Below are positions 1-5,758 of a stretch of DNA of 5,758 nt, piece by piece. The stretch comes from Marinilabiliaceae bacterium (GTDB taxonomy: Bacteria; Bacteroidota; Bacteroidia; Bacteroidales; Marinilabiliaceae), in the NCBI GenBank assembly GCA_027010905.1, contig JALVBA010000325.1:1-5758 (forward strand), read 5' to 3'. The position numbers were made by a program, and so were the translations under genes. The notes under the pieces were generated by a model, which worked only from the letters and a program-made list of their open reading frames with translations, was not told the DNA's origin and ran no database searches. Every line of letters begins with the position of its first letter. Positions within the stretch are counted from its first letter, which is position 1.

Positions 1-318
1 AACGAAGGGGATAAGAACTACTGGTATCAAAATATACTGTTACGTGATGAGATGTTTAACGGCAAAACAGTAAGACTAAAATGCACAACCCAGTATCAAA
101 AAGAGCACGACACAAAATTTCGAATACATTTCCGATGCGTATCAGAAAATTACTATAAATACAAAAAGAAATGGATTAGACACTATGCAAATCAGGTAAC
201 TGATATATGGGACGGGACAGGAAATCCTGTGATACTATTCTCAAATATTGAAAACGGGTATGGTATTTTTGCCGCTTTCACTGAACAACAAATAACTATT
301 AACATTTCGGAATGGTAA
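1..318 (+). CDS. DUF4249 family protein, C-terminal part (5' end outside window)
   Basis: The reading frame is open from base 1 to the TAA at 316-318, so this is the last 105 residues of a longer gene. The ATG at 52 is internal and should not be taken as the start. The visible part has the usual end of DUF4249 proteins: an alternating hydrophobic strand (FRIHFRCVSENYYKY), then a PVILFSNIENGYGIFAAF block close to the end, which matches the family's 'P..LYSNIENGLGIFGGY'-like signature. Family members are mostly about 270-400-residue Bacteroidota proteins with a lipoprotein or Sec signal, encoded next to TonB-dependent receptors. They are thought to sit at the cell surface or in the periplasm as receptor partners, but their ligand is unknown. 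The signal peptide cannot be checked because the N-terminus is missing. The stop codon overlaps the next gene by 7 nt, which implies co-transcription and probably translational coupling with the receptor. The family call is from motif recall and fairly secure; the function is not known. Confidence 0.82.
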   Translation, partial: NEGDKNYWYQNILLRDEMFNGKTVRLKCTTQYQKEHDTKFRIHFRCVSENYYKYKKKWIRHYANQVTDIWDGTGNPVILFSNIENGYGIFAAFTEQQITINISEW

Positions 319-2678
319 AACATATAGTTTTATTAATATTAATTGTAGCTGTAAACATCAGCGTAAGCTCACAACTCCGTGTAAGCGGATATCTGTCGGA
401 TTGTAAAACCGGTGAAAGGTTGATAGGGGCAAATATCTTTGACCAGCAGAGCAGAAAGGGTACTGTTACCAATGCATTTGGCTTTTTCAGCATAAAGCTT
501 TCGCAAAAGAGCGTTGTTAAACTCTCATTCTCCTATATGGGATACGAAACAAAGGAGATGGAATTTGTCGGAGAGCAAGATAGTAGTGTAAATATATGTT
601 TAACTCCCGGCAGAGAGATAGGAGAGGTTAAGGTAACAGCACAATTAAACATTGAGGATAAGCCGGAAATAGGCAAGATGAATATCCCCATACAACAAAT
701 CAGAGATATTCCGGCACTCGGTGGCGAACCTGATATTATGAAAGCACTGCAACTGTTGCCGGGAGTGCAGGCCGGGGATGAGGGTAAAAGTGGTATTTAT
801 GTTCGTGGTGGCAGTCCCGACCAAAACCTCATGCTACTCGATGATGTACCTCTCTATTACGTTAATCATCTTGGTGGTTTTGTGTCTACCTTCAATGTTG
901 ATGCACTTAGCAATGTAGAACTTTACAAAGGAGGTTTCCCTGCAAGATACGGCTCACGACTCTCCTCAGTGGTTGACATAAGAATGAAAGACGGAAACAT
1001 GAAAGAGTTTCACGGAGCAGGAACAATAGGGATGATAACAACAAAACTAATGGTTGAAGGCCCTATAATTAAAGATAAATTGTCGTATCTCTTTTCTGCC
1101 CGCCGGTTTATGTATGACCTTTTAACACGTCCGGTAACTCGCATCTTTTTCAAAGGTGTTTCTACTGGTTACACTTTTTATGATGTTAATGCAAAGATTA
1201 ACTACATTGCAAATGAAAATAACCGTCTGTTTTTAAGCTTTTACGGAGGTGATGACAAACTATTGGTAAAAATTAGCAAGAAAGAGTTTGAGCAAAAGGC
1301 AAAATCAACTTTGCAGTGGGGAAATATGTTAGGTGCATTCAGGTGGAATCACACATTTTCACCTGTGCTATTCTCCAATACTACCTTAACATATACTCGA
1401 TACCGCTATAAAACCTTCAGTAGAAATGAAATAGATTCTATTTATAGCCAATATACCTTTCTCTCTGCTATAAGAGATATTAATGCAAAATATGACATGG
1501 AGTATTATCCTGTAAATGCAATAAAAATCCGAGTAGGAGCAAACGGAATAATACATAAATACACTCCTACAACCACATCATATCTTCAAAAGATAAACAA
1601 TAAACCCGATATAGATACTACTTATAACGAGTACAGCCAAATTGCTTATGAATGGAACGCTTATATTGAAAATGAGATACGTATAGGTCGTTTTATGTCT
1701 GCCAATCTGGGGTTACGATATTCCGGGTTTTCAGTTAGTGATACTACTTTTTCGGGTTTTGAACCAAGACTTTTACTCAATTTGAAATTTGCACGATATA
1801 CCTCCTTGAAACTTGCCTATTCCCACATGCAACAGTTTGTTCACCTGCTCACCAGCGCAGGCGAGGGCATGACAGCCGATTACTGGGTTCCAACAACCCC
1901 TGTGCTTGTTCCTGAAACCTCAAATCAGTACAGCATCGGGTTGGCACATACCCAAAAAGCTTTTGAGATTAGTTTGGAGTCCTATTACAAAGAGATGAAT
2001 AATCTTATCTCTTTTACCGAAGGAGTTGCATATCTTACCGGGTCTGGCGATTGGCAAACTAAAGTTGATAAAAATGGAATTGGTACTTCGTACGGAGCAG
2101 AGCTCCTTGTTAAGAAAAATAGCGGAAACCTAACCGGATGGGTCGGTTATTCATGGTCGAAAACCACAAGGCAGTTTGAGTATCAGAACAACGGAGAAAC
2201 GTATCCTTTTAAATATGACAGGCGCAACAGCATAAGTATAACCGGCTCATACAAACTTAACAAACATATTAACTTTTCGGCTACCTGGGTGTACGGAACC
2301 GGCAATCCTGTTACGCTTCCCATTGCTCATCATTATGCTATTGATGATAATGACAGATATGATGCTGACATCTCTAAAGACCCTTACGAGCTGTTTGATG
2401 GTGATGAATATGGTGGGAAAAATGGTGTGCGTATGCGCGATTACCACAGGTTGGATGTGGGGGTAAATTTCACAAAAAAGAAACGATGGGGTGAACGAAC
2501 ATGGAATATAAGTATCTACAACCTGTATAACCGGCAAAACCCCTATTACTACGAATATGATTACAGCCATAATAACATCAGGTATATAAACGGTGAACGT
2601 GTTGATAAAACATTACACCTTTATCAGTACAGCCTATTCCAGTTTATGCCTTCGATAAGTTACAGTTTTAAATTCTAA
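312..2678 (+). CDS. TonB-dependent outer-membrane receptor with carboxypeptidase-regulatory-like N-terminal domain
   Basis: This complete 788-residue protein imports an unidentified ligand across the outer membrane using TonB/ExbBD energy. Residues 1-20 are a Sec signal peptide (hydrophobic run VLLILIVAVNISV, likely cleavage SS|Q). Residues 22-98 form the beta-sandwich carboxypeptidase-regulatory-like domain, with the typical pattern 'VSGYLSDCKTGERLIGANI', 'GTVTNAFGFFSI' and 'LSFSYMGYET'. A TonB-box-like segment, EVKVTA, follows at 105-110. The plug lies at about 115-228 and has the diagnostic strings 'LLPGVQAGDEGKSGIYVRGG', 'DQNLMLLDDVPLYYVNHLGG', 'NVELYKGGFPARYGSRLSSV' and 'VDIRMKDGN'. The rest is a 22-strand-type barrel rich in aromatic, alternating strands that ends in SYSFKF, with the terminal Phe expected for BAM recognition. 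Its length is normal for this receptor subgroup, which is shorter than SusC proteins and usually paired with DUF4249 rather than SusD. The ATG at 312 overlaps the upstream gene by 7 nt and gives a complete signal peptide, which supports it as the start. The substrate cannot be told from sequence alone. Confidence 0.95.
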   Translation: MVKHIVLLILIVAVNISVSSQLRVSGYLSDCKTGERLIGANIFDQQSRKGTVTNAFGFFSIKLSQKSVVKLSFSYMGYETKEMEFVGEQDSSVNICLTPGREIGEVKVTAQLNIEDKPEIGKMNIPIQQIRDIPALGGEPDIMKALQLLPGVQAGDEGKSGIYVRGGSPDQNLMLLDDVPLYYVNHLGGFVSTFNVDALSNVELYKGGFPARYGSRLSSVVDIRMKDGNMKEFHGAGTIGMITTKLMVEGPIIKDKLSYLFSARRFMYDLLTRPVTRIFFKGVSTGYTFYDVNAKINYIANENNRLFLSFYGGDDKLLVKISKKEFEQKAKSTLQWGNMLGAFRWNHTFSPVLFSNTTLTYTRYRYKTFSRNEIDSIYSQYTFLSAIRDINAKYDMEYYPVNAIKIRVGANGIIHKYTPTTTSYLQKINNKPDIDTTYNEYSQIAYEWNAYIENEIRIGRFMSANLGLRYSGFSVSDTTFSGFEPRLLLNLKFARYTSLKLAYSHMQQFVHLLTSAGEGMTADYWVPTTPVLVPETSNQYSIGLAHTQKAFEISLESYYKEMNNLISFTEGVAYLTGSGDWQTKVDKNGIGTSYGAELLVKKNSGNLTGWVGYSWSKTTRQFEYQNNGETYPFKYDRRNSISITGSYKLNKHINFSATWVYGTGNPVTLPIAHHYAIDDNDRYDADISKDPYELFDGDEYGGKNGVRMRDYHRLDVGVNFTKKKRWGERTWNISIYNLYNRQNPYYYEYDYSHNNIRYINGERVDKTLHLYQYSLFQFMPSISYSFKF

Positions 2679-2708
2679 CCACGATCTTTCCGCCTTTGTG
2701 GTCAAAAA
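2678..2708. repeat. Possible relic of a Bacteroidota intergenic 'CTTTGTGGT' repeat
   Basis: Directly after the receptor stop codon the sequence reads ACCAC, then cgcctttgtggtcaaaaa at 2691-2708. ACCAC (2678-2682) and GTGGT (2698-2702) are inverted and could form a 5-bp stem with a 15-nt loop. From general knowledge, many Bacteroidota genomes carry intergenic elements with ends resembling ACCACaaag and ctttGTGGT, so this could be a shortened copy. That family link is recollection, not a search result, and the stem alone is too weak to call a terminator. Confidence 0.3.
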
Positions 2709-2773
2709 CATATTGAACCCAAACTATACAATAGAAAATCAAGTAGCTTTTCAATTGCATAGCGACAAAGAAC

Positions 2774-2807
2774 TACATCCATTTTGGTTAATAACCAAAA
2801 TGGTGTA
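2774..2807. terminator. Strong intergenic hairpin, probable bidirectional terminator
   Basis: The arms CCATTTTGGTT (2779-2789) and AACCAAAATGG (2793-2803) are perfect inverted repeats of 11 bp around a 3-nt loop (AAT). Skipping the single base T2778, the stem continues with TACA (2774-2777) pairing to TGTA (2804-2807), giving 15 bp in all. It lies between two convergent genes: 95 nt past the receptor stop on the + strand and 45 nt past the DUF1080 stop on the - strand. It is symmetric, so it can act in either direction. The T-runs after it are short and interrupted (TTTG on +, GTTCTTTGT on -), so the terminator role is inferred from stem strength and position rather than from a classic U-tract. 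Confidence 0.65.
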
Positions 2808-2852
2808 TTTGTAAATCGGGGTTATGAGAGATAGAATACAGTGATTAATAAA

Positions 2853-3494
2853 TCAATTTTTACGTTCCTTAATTACGATGTTTTTCCATTCTATTTTTAT
2901 TCCGCCACCACTATGGATCTGAAGTGCAATGGAGCCTTCTCCTTTTCCTATCTTTTCATCTTCAATTGAAACCATTTTTTTACCGTTAAGCCAGGATGTT
3001 AATTTGTCTCCATCAACTTTAATTTTCAGGTGATTCCACTCTCCCTCTTTATGATATTTAGCCTTCTTTGGGTCAGGCTTAATCAACCAACCTCTTCCGT
3101 ACGATTCATATACACCACCGGTAGTTTTATTCTTTGGGGGTGCTACCTCCACCTGCCATCCGCTTACCTTAACACCATCAACCGTTGATCTGATAAACAC
3201 ACCACTATTTCCGTCAGCTTCCTGCTTAAAATCCAACTCAAGTATAAAGTTTTTGTAATATTTATCGGTTGCCAAATAACCATACTTTTTATCCGGGCCG
3301 CTTTCACAAATAAGCAATCCACCCTCTACGTACCACTTTTCAGTTCCATAGATTGTCCATCCATCAAGGTTCGTTCCGTTGAACAGCTCAATTTTCTGTG
3401 CATTAGTCTCAGTGAAAAATCCGAAACCTGTTAACAATATCAACAACAGTACTTTTCTCGTAATACTTCTCAAAATGTGTTTCATAATATTCAT
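2853..3494 (-). CDS. Secreted DUF1080 protein (3-keto-disaccharide hydrolase family)
   Basis: This 213-residue protein is exported to the periplasm or surface: residues 1-32 are a Sec signal with a basic start, a VLLLILLTGFGFF core and probable cleavage at TNA|Q. The mature part is one concanavalin-like beta-sandwich of the DUF1080 type (Pfam 3keto-disac_hyd). It has the full family motif series: LFNGTNLDGW (37-46), GNSGVFIR (95-102), GWQVEVAPP (112-120), GGVYESYGRGW (126-136), EWNHLKIKVDG (152-162), LNG (169-171), GSIALQIHSGG (187-197) and IEWKNIVI (201-208). Family members cleave or process 3-keto-glycosides made by a sugar 3-dehydrogenase; the substrate here is unknown. No GFO/IDH/MocA oxidoreductase partner is visible, so it is an orphan within this window. 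An in-frame ATG at 3485 (residue 4) is an equally possible start because both leave an intact signal peptide. It is the last of three same-strand genes, 30 nt after DUF4268, with an A/T-rich leader and no Shine-Dalgarno. The family is secure; the exact reaction is inferred. Confidence 0.9.
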   Translation of the reverse strand: MNIMKHILRSITRKVLLLILLTGFGFFTETNAQKIELFNGTNLDGWTIYGTEKWYVEGGLLICESGPDKKYGYLATDKYYKNFILELDFKQEADGNSGVFIRSTVDGVKVSGWQVEVAPPKNKTTGGVYESYGRGWLIKPDPKKAKYHKEGEWNHLKIKVDGDKLTSWLNGKKMVSIEDEKIGKGEGSIALQIHSGGGIKIEWKNIVIKERKN

Positions 3495-3513
3495 TAATTT
3501 ATTTATAAATTAA
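3494..3513. repeat. A/T-only 8-bp inverted repeat at the DUF1080 start
   Basis: TTAATTTA (3494-3501) and TAAATTAA (3506-3513) are perfect inverted repeats separated by 4 nt. They fill most of the 30-nt gap between the DUF4268 stop and the DUF1080 start and touch the first base of the upstream DUF1080 start codon. The stem has no G-C pair, so it would be a weak RNA hairpin. It could be a protein-binding palindrome, or simply a product of an A/T-rich leader. If translation starts at residue 4 (3485), the repeat lies entirely in the leader. Confidence 0.3.
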
Positions 3514-3524
3514 GTGTAAACAAT

Positions 3525-3980
3525 CTATCGATATTTCAAAAAGTCTTTCACCTCCAAAAAAGCCTTCTCCAACCTCATCATATTGTCGATAAGAAAGTAA
3601 CTTACTTTAGGCCACTCCTTCACTTCGTAGAGGTCAGCCGGCATCTCAACATAAACTCTGCAAACCTGTTGTCCGGTAGGTTTTTCGTAGATATAATTCC
3701 ATGTTAGTGGTTTCCCGAATGCTGTTTCAAAAATTGTTTTACACGCTTCTAGACGTTCGTACAGTTCAAGTCTTTTCTCCTCCTGTGTCTTGTTTATCTC
3801 CAATGCCACAATAGCTTTTTCACGGTCAATATCAAAGCGCAAGTCAAGACCTTTAATATTTGTACGATCAGATATCCACTTTTTCTTACGGCCACTCTGC
3901 CCCGGCAATCGTCTGGTACGATTGTCGAGCTTTCGCCAAAACTCCAACCTCAACTCTTTTGCCTCTTCTTTCGAAAACAT
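3525..3980 (-). CDS. DUF4268 domain protein, stand-alone
   Basis: This small soluble protein of 151 residues has no signal peptide or membrane segment, so it is probably cytoplasmic. The order of conserved blocks is that of DUF4268: an N-terminal MFSKEEAKELRLEFWRKL helix (1-18), a basic KKKWI stretch (32-36), the LDLRFDID and AIVALEIN strands (45-63), a charged helix (66-86), PLTWNYIYE (91-99), then a tail with WPKVSYFLIDNMMRLEKAF (123-141). The domain occurs alone in Bacteroidota and also as the C-terminal part of larger putative nuclease proteins in other bacteria and archaea. The stand-alone form has no nuclease motif that I can see and its function is unknown. The ATG at 3980 starts at the conserved family N-terminus, which supports the choice. 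It is 45 nt downstream of the LTA-synthase-like gene and 30 nt upstream of DUF1080 on the same strand. Its leader carries a -7-like promoter box. The stop is TAG. Confidence 0.85.
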   Translation of the reverse strand: MFSKEEAKELRLEFWRKLDNRTRRLPGQSGRKKKWISDRTNIKGLDLRFDIDREKAIVALEINKTQEEKRLELYERLEACKTIFETAFGKPLTWNYIYEKPTGQQVCRVYVEMPADLYEVKEWPKVSYFLIDNMMRLEKAFLEVKDFLKYR

Positions 3981-3991
3981 TGTTTTTATAA

Positions 3992-4009
3992 ATTATCTTC
4001 AAAGATAAT
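3992..4009. repeat. 8-bp inverted repeat overlapping the -7-like box
   Basis: ATTATCTT (3992-3999) and AAGATAAT (4002-4009) are perfect inverted repeats with a 2-nt centre; as RNA this would be a 7-bp stem with a 4-nt loop. It lies in the 45-nt gap between the LTA-synthase-like gene and DUF4268. On the - strand it is followed by TTATAAAAACA rather than a T-run, so it does not look like an intrinsic terminator. Its overlap with the candidate -7 box makes an operator or leader hairpin possible, but this is inference. Confidence 0.4.
4000..4007 (-). promoter_or_regulatory. Candidate Bacteroidota -7 promoter box upstream of DUF4268
   Basis: Read on the - strand, 4007-4000 is TATCTTTG, an exact match to the Bacteroidota sigma-ABfr -7 consensus TAnnTTTG. 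It ends 19 nt before the DUF4268 ATG, a suitable distance for a short leader. A -33 TTTG box is not clear: at the expected spacing only a CGTT-like partial match is seen. The box would let DUF4268 and DUF1080 be transcribed without the upstream gene. An eight-base motif with two free positions arises by chance fairly often in A/T-rich DNA, so confidence is limited. Confidence 0.35.
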
Positions 4010-4025
4010 GAATTCTTCATTGGTA

Positions 4026-5758
4026 CTAACGAGAGAGATTGTTATTAATCATTCTGTCATTATACTGTTGTATAAATGCTTTAATAAAACTTTCCATTTC
4101 ATTTTGAATCTCCGGCAGTGTACTTATCAGGTTGTTTCGTTGAAGCCGATCGTGTATATAATCGTAAACGGCAATTGTTTTATTATCTCTGAATTGCAAA
4201 ACATAATCTCCCTTTATTATCTGATAAGTATTATTGTTATAATTTACTGCCCAATGGTTGACAGTATCGTCAAGCATATCAACACCAAAGGAGACAAAAT
4301 CCTCATCAAAATTAAGGCGTTTGAGTATTGTTGGCATAATATCCATCTGCTGAACTACAGTTGAGTCAAATCCGACAAGGCTATCACTTGATGGTTGAAA
4401 AAGAATAATAGGAATAGAAAAATTTCCAACACTTGTTTTGTATTCAGGATGCCATGCTTTATTTGAATGATCAGCAGTTATTACAAAAATAGTATTTTTA
4501 TACCAAGACATTTTAGAGGCCTTTGCAAAAAACTTTTTCAAGGCCATATCGGTATATTGAATTGGAATATGAAAATCCAGTGTTCCTTTTCTAAACATTC
4601 CGGTATAACGTTCCGGTATTTTAAATGGGTGATGTGACGAAAGTGAAAACAAGGTAGTATGAAAAGGCTCATGCATCTTATTCAGCTCATCTGCATAAAA
4701 TTGAAAAAACTCTTCATCCCAAATACCCCATGTGCCATCAAAATCATCATTATTATCATATTCTGTCATACCAAAGTACTTGCTGTAACCGGCAACCTTC
4801 ATAAATGATTCAAAACCCATGGAACCATTAGGTGCACCATGAAAAAAAGCCGTTTCATATCCTTTCTCTCTCAGCAAGCTTGCGATACTATTTATCTTAT
4901 TAGTAGCATATTTCGATGTTACATAGGGATTTACCATAGATGGAACACTTGCAGTTATTGAGGGTAAAGCATCAATGGATTTACGACCGTTGGCAAATGC
5001 TCTTACAAATGTTTTACTAACATGCATAAGCGAATCAAGAAATGGAGTGTAGCCTTGATACTTTCCTTCATCTAAATCTCTATTTAAGGCTCCGGTATAT
5101 TCCCTTGCTAAACTTTCAATAATAAAAACAACTACATTTATATTATTAAAACTACCTTCTTTGGTATGTTTATGAACAGGAGTATATATCTTATCTAACT
5201 CATTTATAGCGAAATAATGTTGCGGTTTTAATGGTGTTTTGCCTATTGTACGAATAAGTGTAAACGGTGTGTTTAACACAATTGCCATCTCAAGAGGTTT
5301 TTCTGTGTATTTCCCGGCATTACCTAAGGTGATGGGTCGTGTAGTACCTGTAAAGCCTCCACGCATAGCTATAATAGAAAAATATATACTAATCAATAAC
5401 CATGCAATCCCACTTATAAAAAACCGCTTATTATTAATTGGTTTGGGTTTATATATATCTGTTTTGCTATAGAGATATATCATTATAACTATTTGAACAA
5501 TCCAAAAAACAGGACCATACCAATAATCAACAACAAATAGCATTATCAGTTTATAAATATTACCTTCATTAGCAAACATAAAAACATCAGAAGTACTGCG
5601 TTTCAGAATAAAGTCAAAATAAAAAAAGTCTATAGTATTTGCCAGTAATGCAAAGCCATTTGATATAAAAAACAGATATTTTAAAAAAATCTTATATCCT
5701 TTTTTATATCGGAAAGGTGATGGAATAAGATATATCAATAGATACAATATATTTATAT
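4026..5758 (-). CDS. LTA synthase/phosphoglycerol transferase-like membrane sulfatase-fold enzyme (N-terminus outside window)
   Basis: The frame stays open to the right edge, and the only start-like codon near it is a TTG at 5747-5745 that lies inside a membrane segment, so the true start is beyond the window. Residue numbers here count from that TTG (573 residues to the TAG stop). Family members have about five N-terminal transmembrane helices and an extracytoplasmic alkaline-phosphatase/sulfatase-fold domain. Here the end of one helix is seen at the edge, then helices near 20-46, 66-94 and 108-128. The family block ILKRSTSDVF follows the first complete helix. The catalytic domain begins at NVVVFIIESLARE (204-216), with Glu211 as probable metal ligand. 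The probable nucleophile is Ser257 in NGRKSIDALPS, where Gram-positive LtaS has Thr. SSHHP (371-374) supplies the substrate or metal His, and TADHSN (424-429) the Asp-His metal pair. All key positions are present, so it looks active. It would transfer a head group such as phosphoglycerol or phosphoethanolamine onto an envelope lipid or glycan in the periplasm. True lipoteichoic acid synthesis is unlikely in a Gram-negative cell, and the acceptor is unknown. Visibly more A/T-rich than the receptor gene, partly because of Phe/Ile/Tyr-rich helices. Confidence 0.88.
   Translation of the reverse strand, partial: INILYLLIYLIPSPFRYKKGYKIFLKYLFFISNGFALLANTIDFFYFDFILKRSTSDVFMFANEGNIYKLIMLFVVDYWYGPVFWIVQIVIMIYLYSKTDIYKPKPINNKRFFISGIAWLLISIYFSIIAMRGGFTGTTRPITLGNAGKYTEKPLEMAIVLNTPFTLIRTIGKTPLKPQHYFAINELDKIYTPVHKHTKEGSFNNINVVVFIIESLAREYTGALNRDLDEGKYQGYTPFLDSLMHVSKTFVRAFANGRKSIDALPSITASVPSMVNPYVTSKYATNKINSIASLLREKGYETAFFHGAPNGSMGFESFMKVAGYSKYFGMTEYDNNDDFDGTWGIWDEEFFQFYADELNKMHEPFHTTLFSLSSHHPFKIPERYTGMFRKGTLDFHIPIQYTDMALKKFFAKASKMSWYKNTIFVITADHSNKAWHPEYKTSVGNFSIPIILFQPSSDSLVGFDSTVVQQMDIMPTILKRLNFDEDFVSFGVDMLDDTVNHWAVNYNNNTYQIIKGDYVLQFRDNKTIAVYDYIHDRLQRNNLISTLPEIQNEMESFIKAFIQQYNDRMINNNLSR

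Noticed and set aside
52..318. Small independent 88-residue protein starting at the ATG at 52
   Set aside because: The frame is open upstream to base 1, and the residues encoded by the first 51 bases fit the same protein, so this is the tail of a DUF4249 gene rather than a short gene.
2247..2570. 107-residue open frame on the - strand inside the receptor gene
   Set aside because: It lies wholly antisense to the conserved barrel-coding part of the receptor and has no recognisable domain; it is a shadow of the real frame.
2694..2773. Possible long inverted repeat between ctttgtggtc (2694-2703) and gcgacaaag (2762-2770)
   Set aside because: Only about six bases pair well (CTTTGT with ACAAAG) across a gap of about 60 nt, which is expected by chance in A/T-rich DNA.
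4008..4364. 118-residue open frame on the + strand opposite the end of the transferase gene
   Set aside because: It is antisense to a well-conserved C-terminal region of the LTA-synthase-like protein and low in complexity (Ile/Val/Leu-rich, as expected from A/T-rich antisense). No promoter or family match supports it.
5239..5472. 77-residue open frame on the + strand opposite the transmembrane part of the transferase
   Set aside because: Hydrophobicity is mirrored from the sense strand, and it has no independent support.
5745..5747. TTG as the start codon of the membrane transferase
   Set aside because: The frame continues open past it to the window edge, it falls within a hydrophobic helix, and the family has at least one more transmembrane helix before this point. 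The gene is simply cut by the window.

Overview
The window looks like chromosomal DNA from a member of the Bacteroidota (Bacteroidetes), probably of the Bacteroidales/Marinilabiliales kind. Four things point there: a TonB-dependent receptor with an N-terminal carboxypeptidase-regulatory-like domain, paired with a DUF4249 protein; a secreted DUF1080 (3-keto-disaccharide hydrolase family) protein; A-rich leaders without Shine-Dalgarno sequences; and a good match to the Bacteroidota -7 promoter box (TAnnTTTG). Base composition is AT-rich, most of all in the membrane-coding part of the last gene. All assignments come from reading motifs, not from database searches.

Left half, + strand (1-2678): the 3' end of a DUF4249 gene enters from the left edge and overlaps by 7 nt a complete 788-residue TonB-dependent outer-membrane receptor. 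The two are almost certainly co-transcribed and form an outer-membrane uptake pair of unknown substrate. The start of the operon lies outside the window.

Middle (2679-2852): a 174-nt convergent intergenic region holds a strong, near-perfect hairpin that probably terminates transcription from both sides. It also holds a short stretch resembling the 'CTTTGTGGT' type of intergenic repeat relic seen in Bacteroidota.

Right half, - strand (5758 down to 2853): three genes lie head to tail with 45- and 30-nt gaps. In transcription order they are a 5'-truncated membrane sulfatase-fold enzyme of the LTA synthase/phosphoglycerol transferase superfamily, a small stand-alone DUF4268 protein, and a secreted DUF1080 protein. 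They could be one transcript, but a -7-like box just upstream of DUF4268 suggests the last two may have their own promoter. Their predicted jobs (envelope polymer or lipid head-group transfer, unknown, and periplasmic glycoside processing) do not form an obvious single pathway.

No RNA genes, insertion sequences, CRISPR arrays or phage genes were seen. This is mostly an ordinary housekeeping or accessory region, and I found no convincing new system in it.
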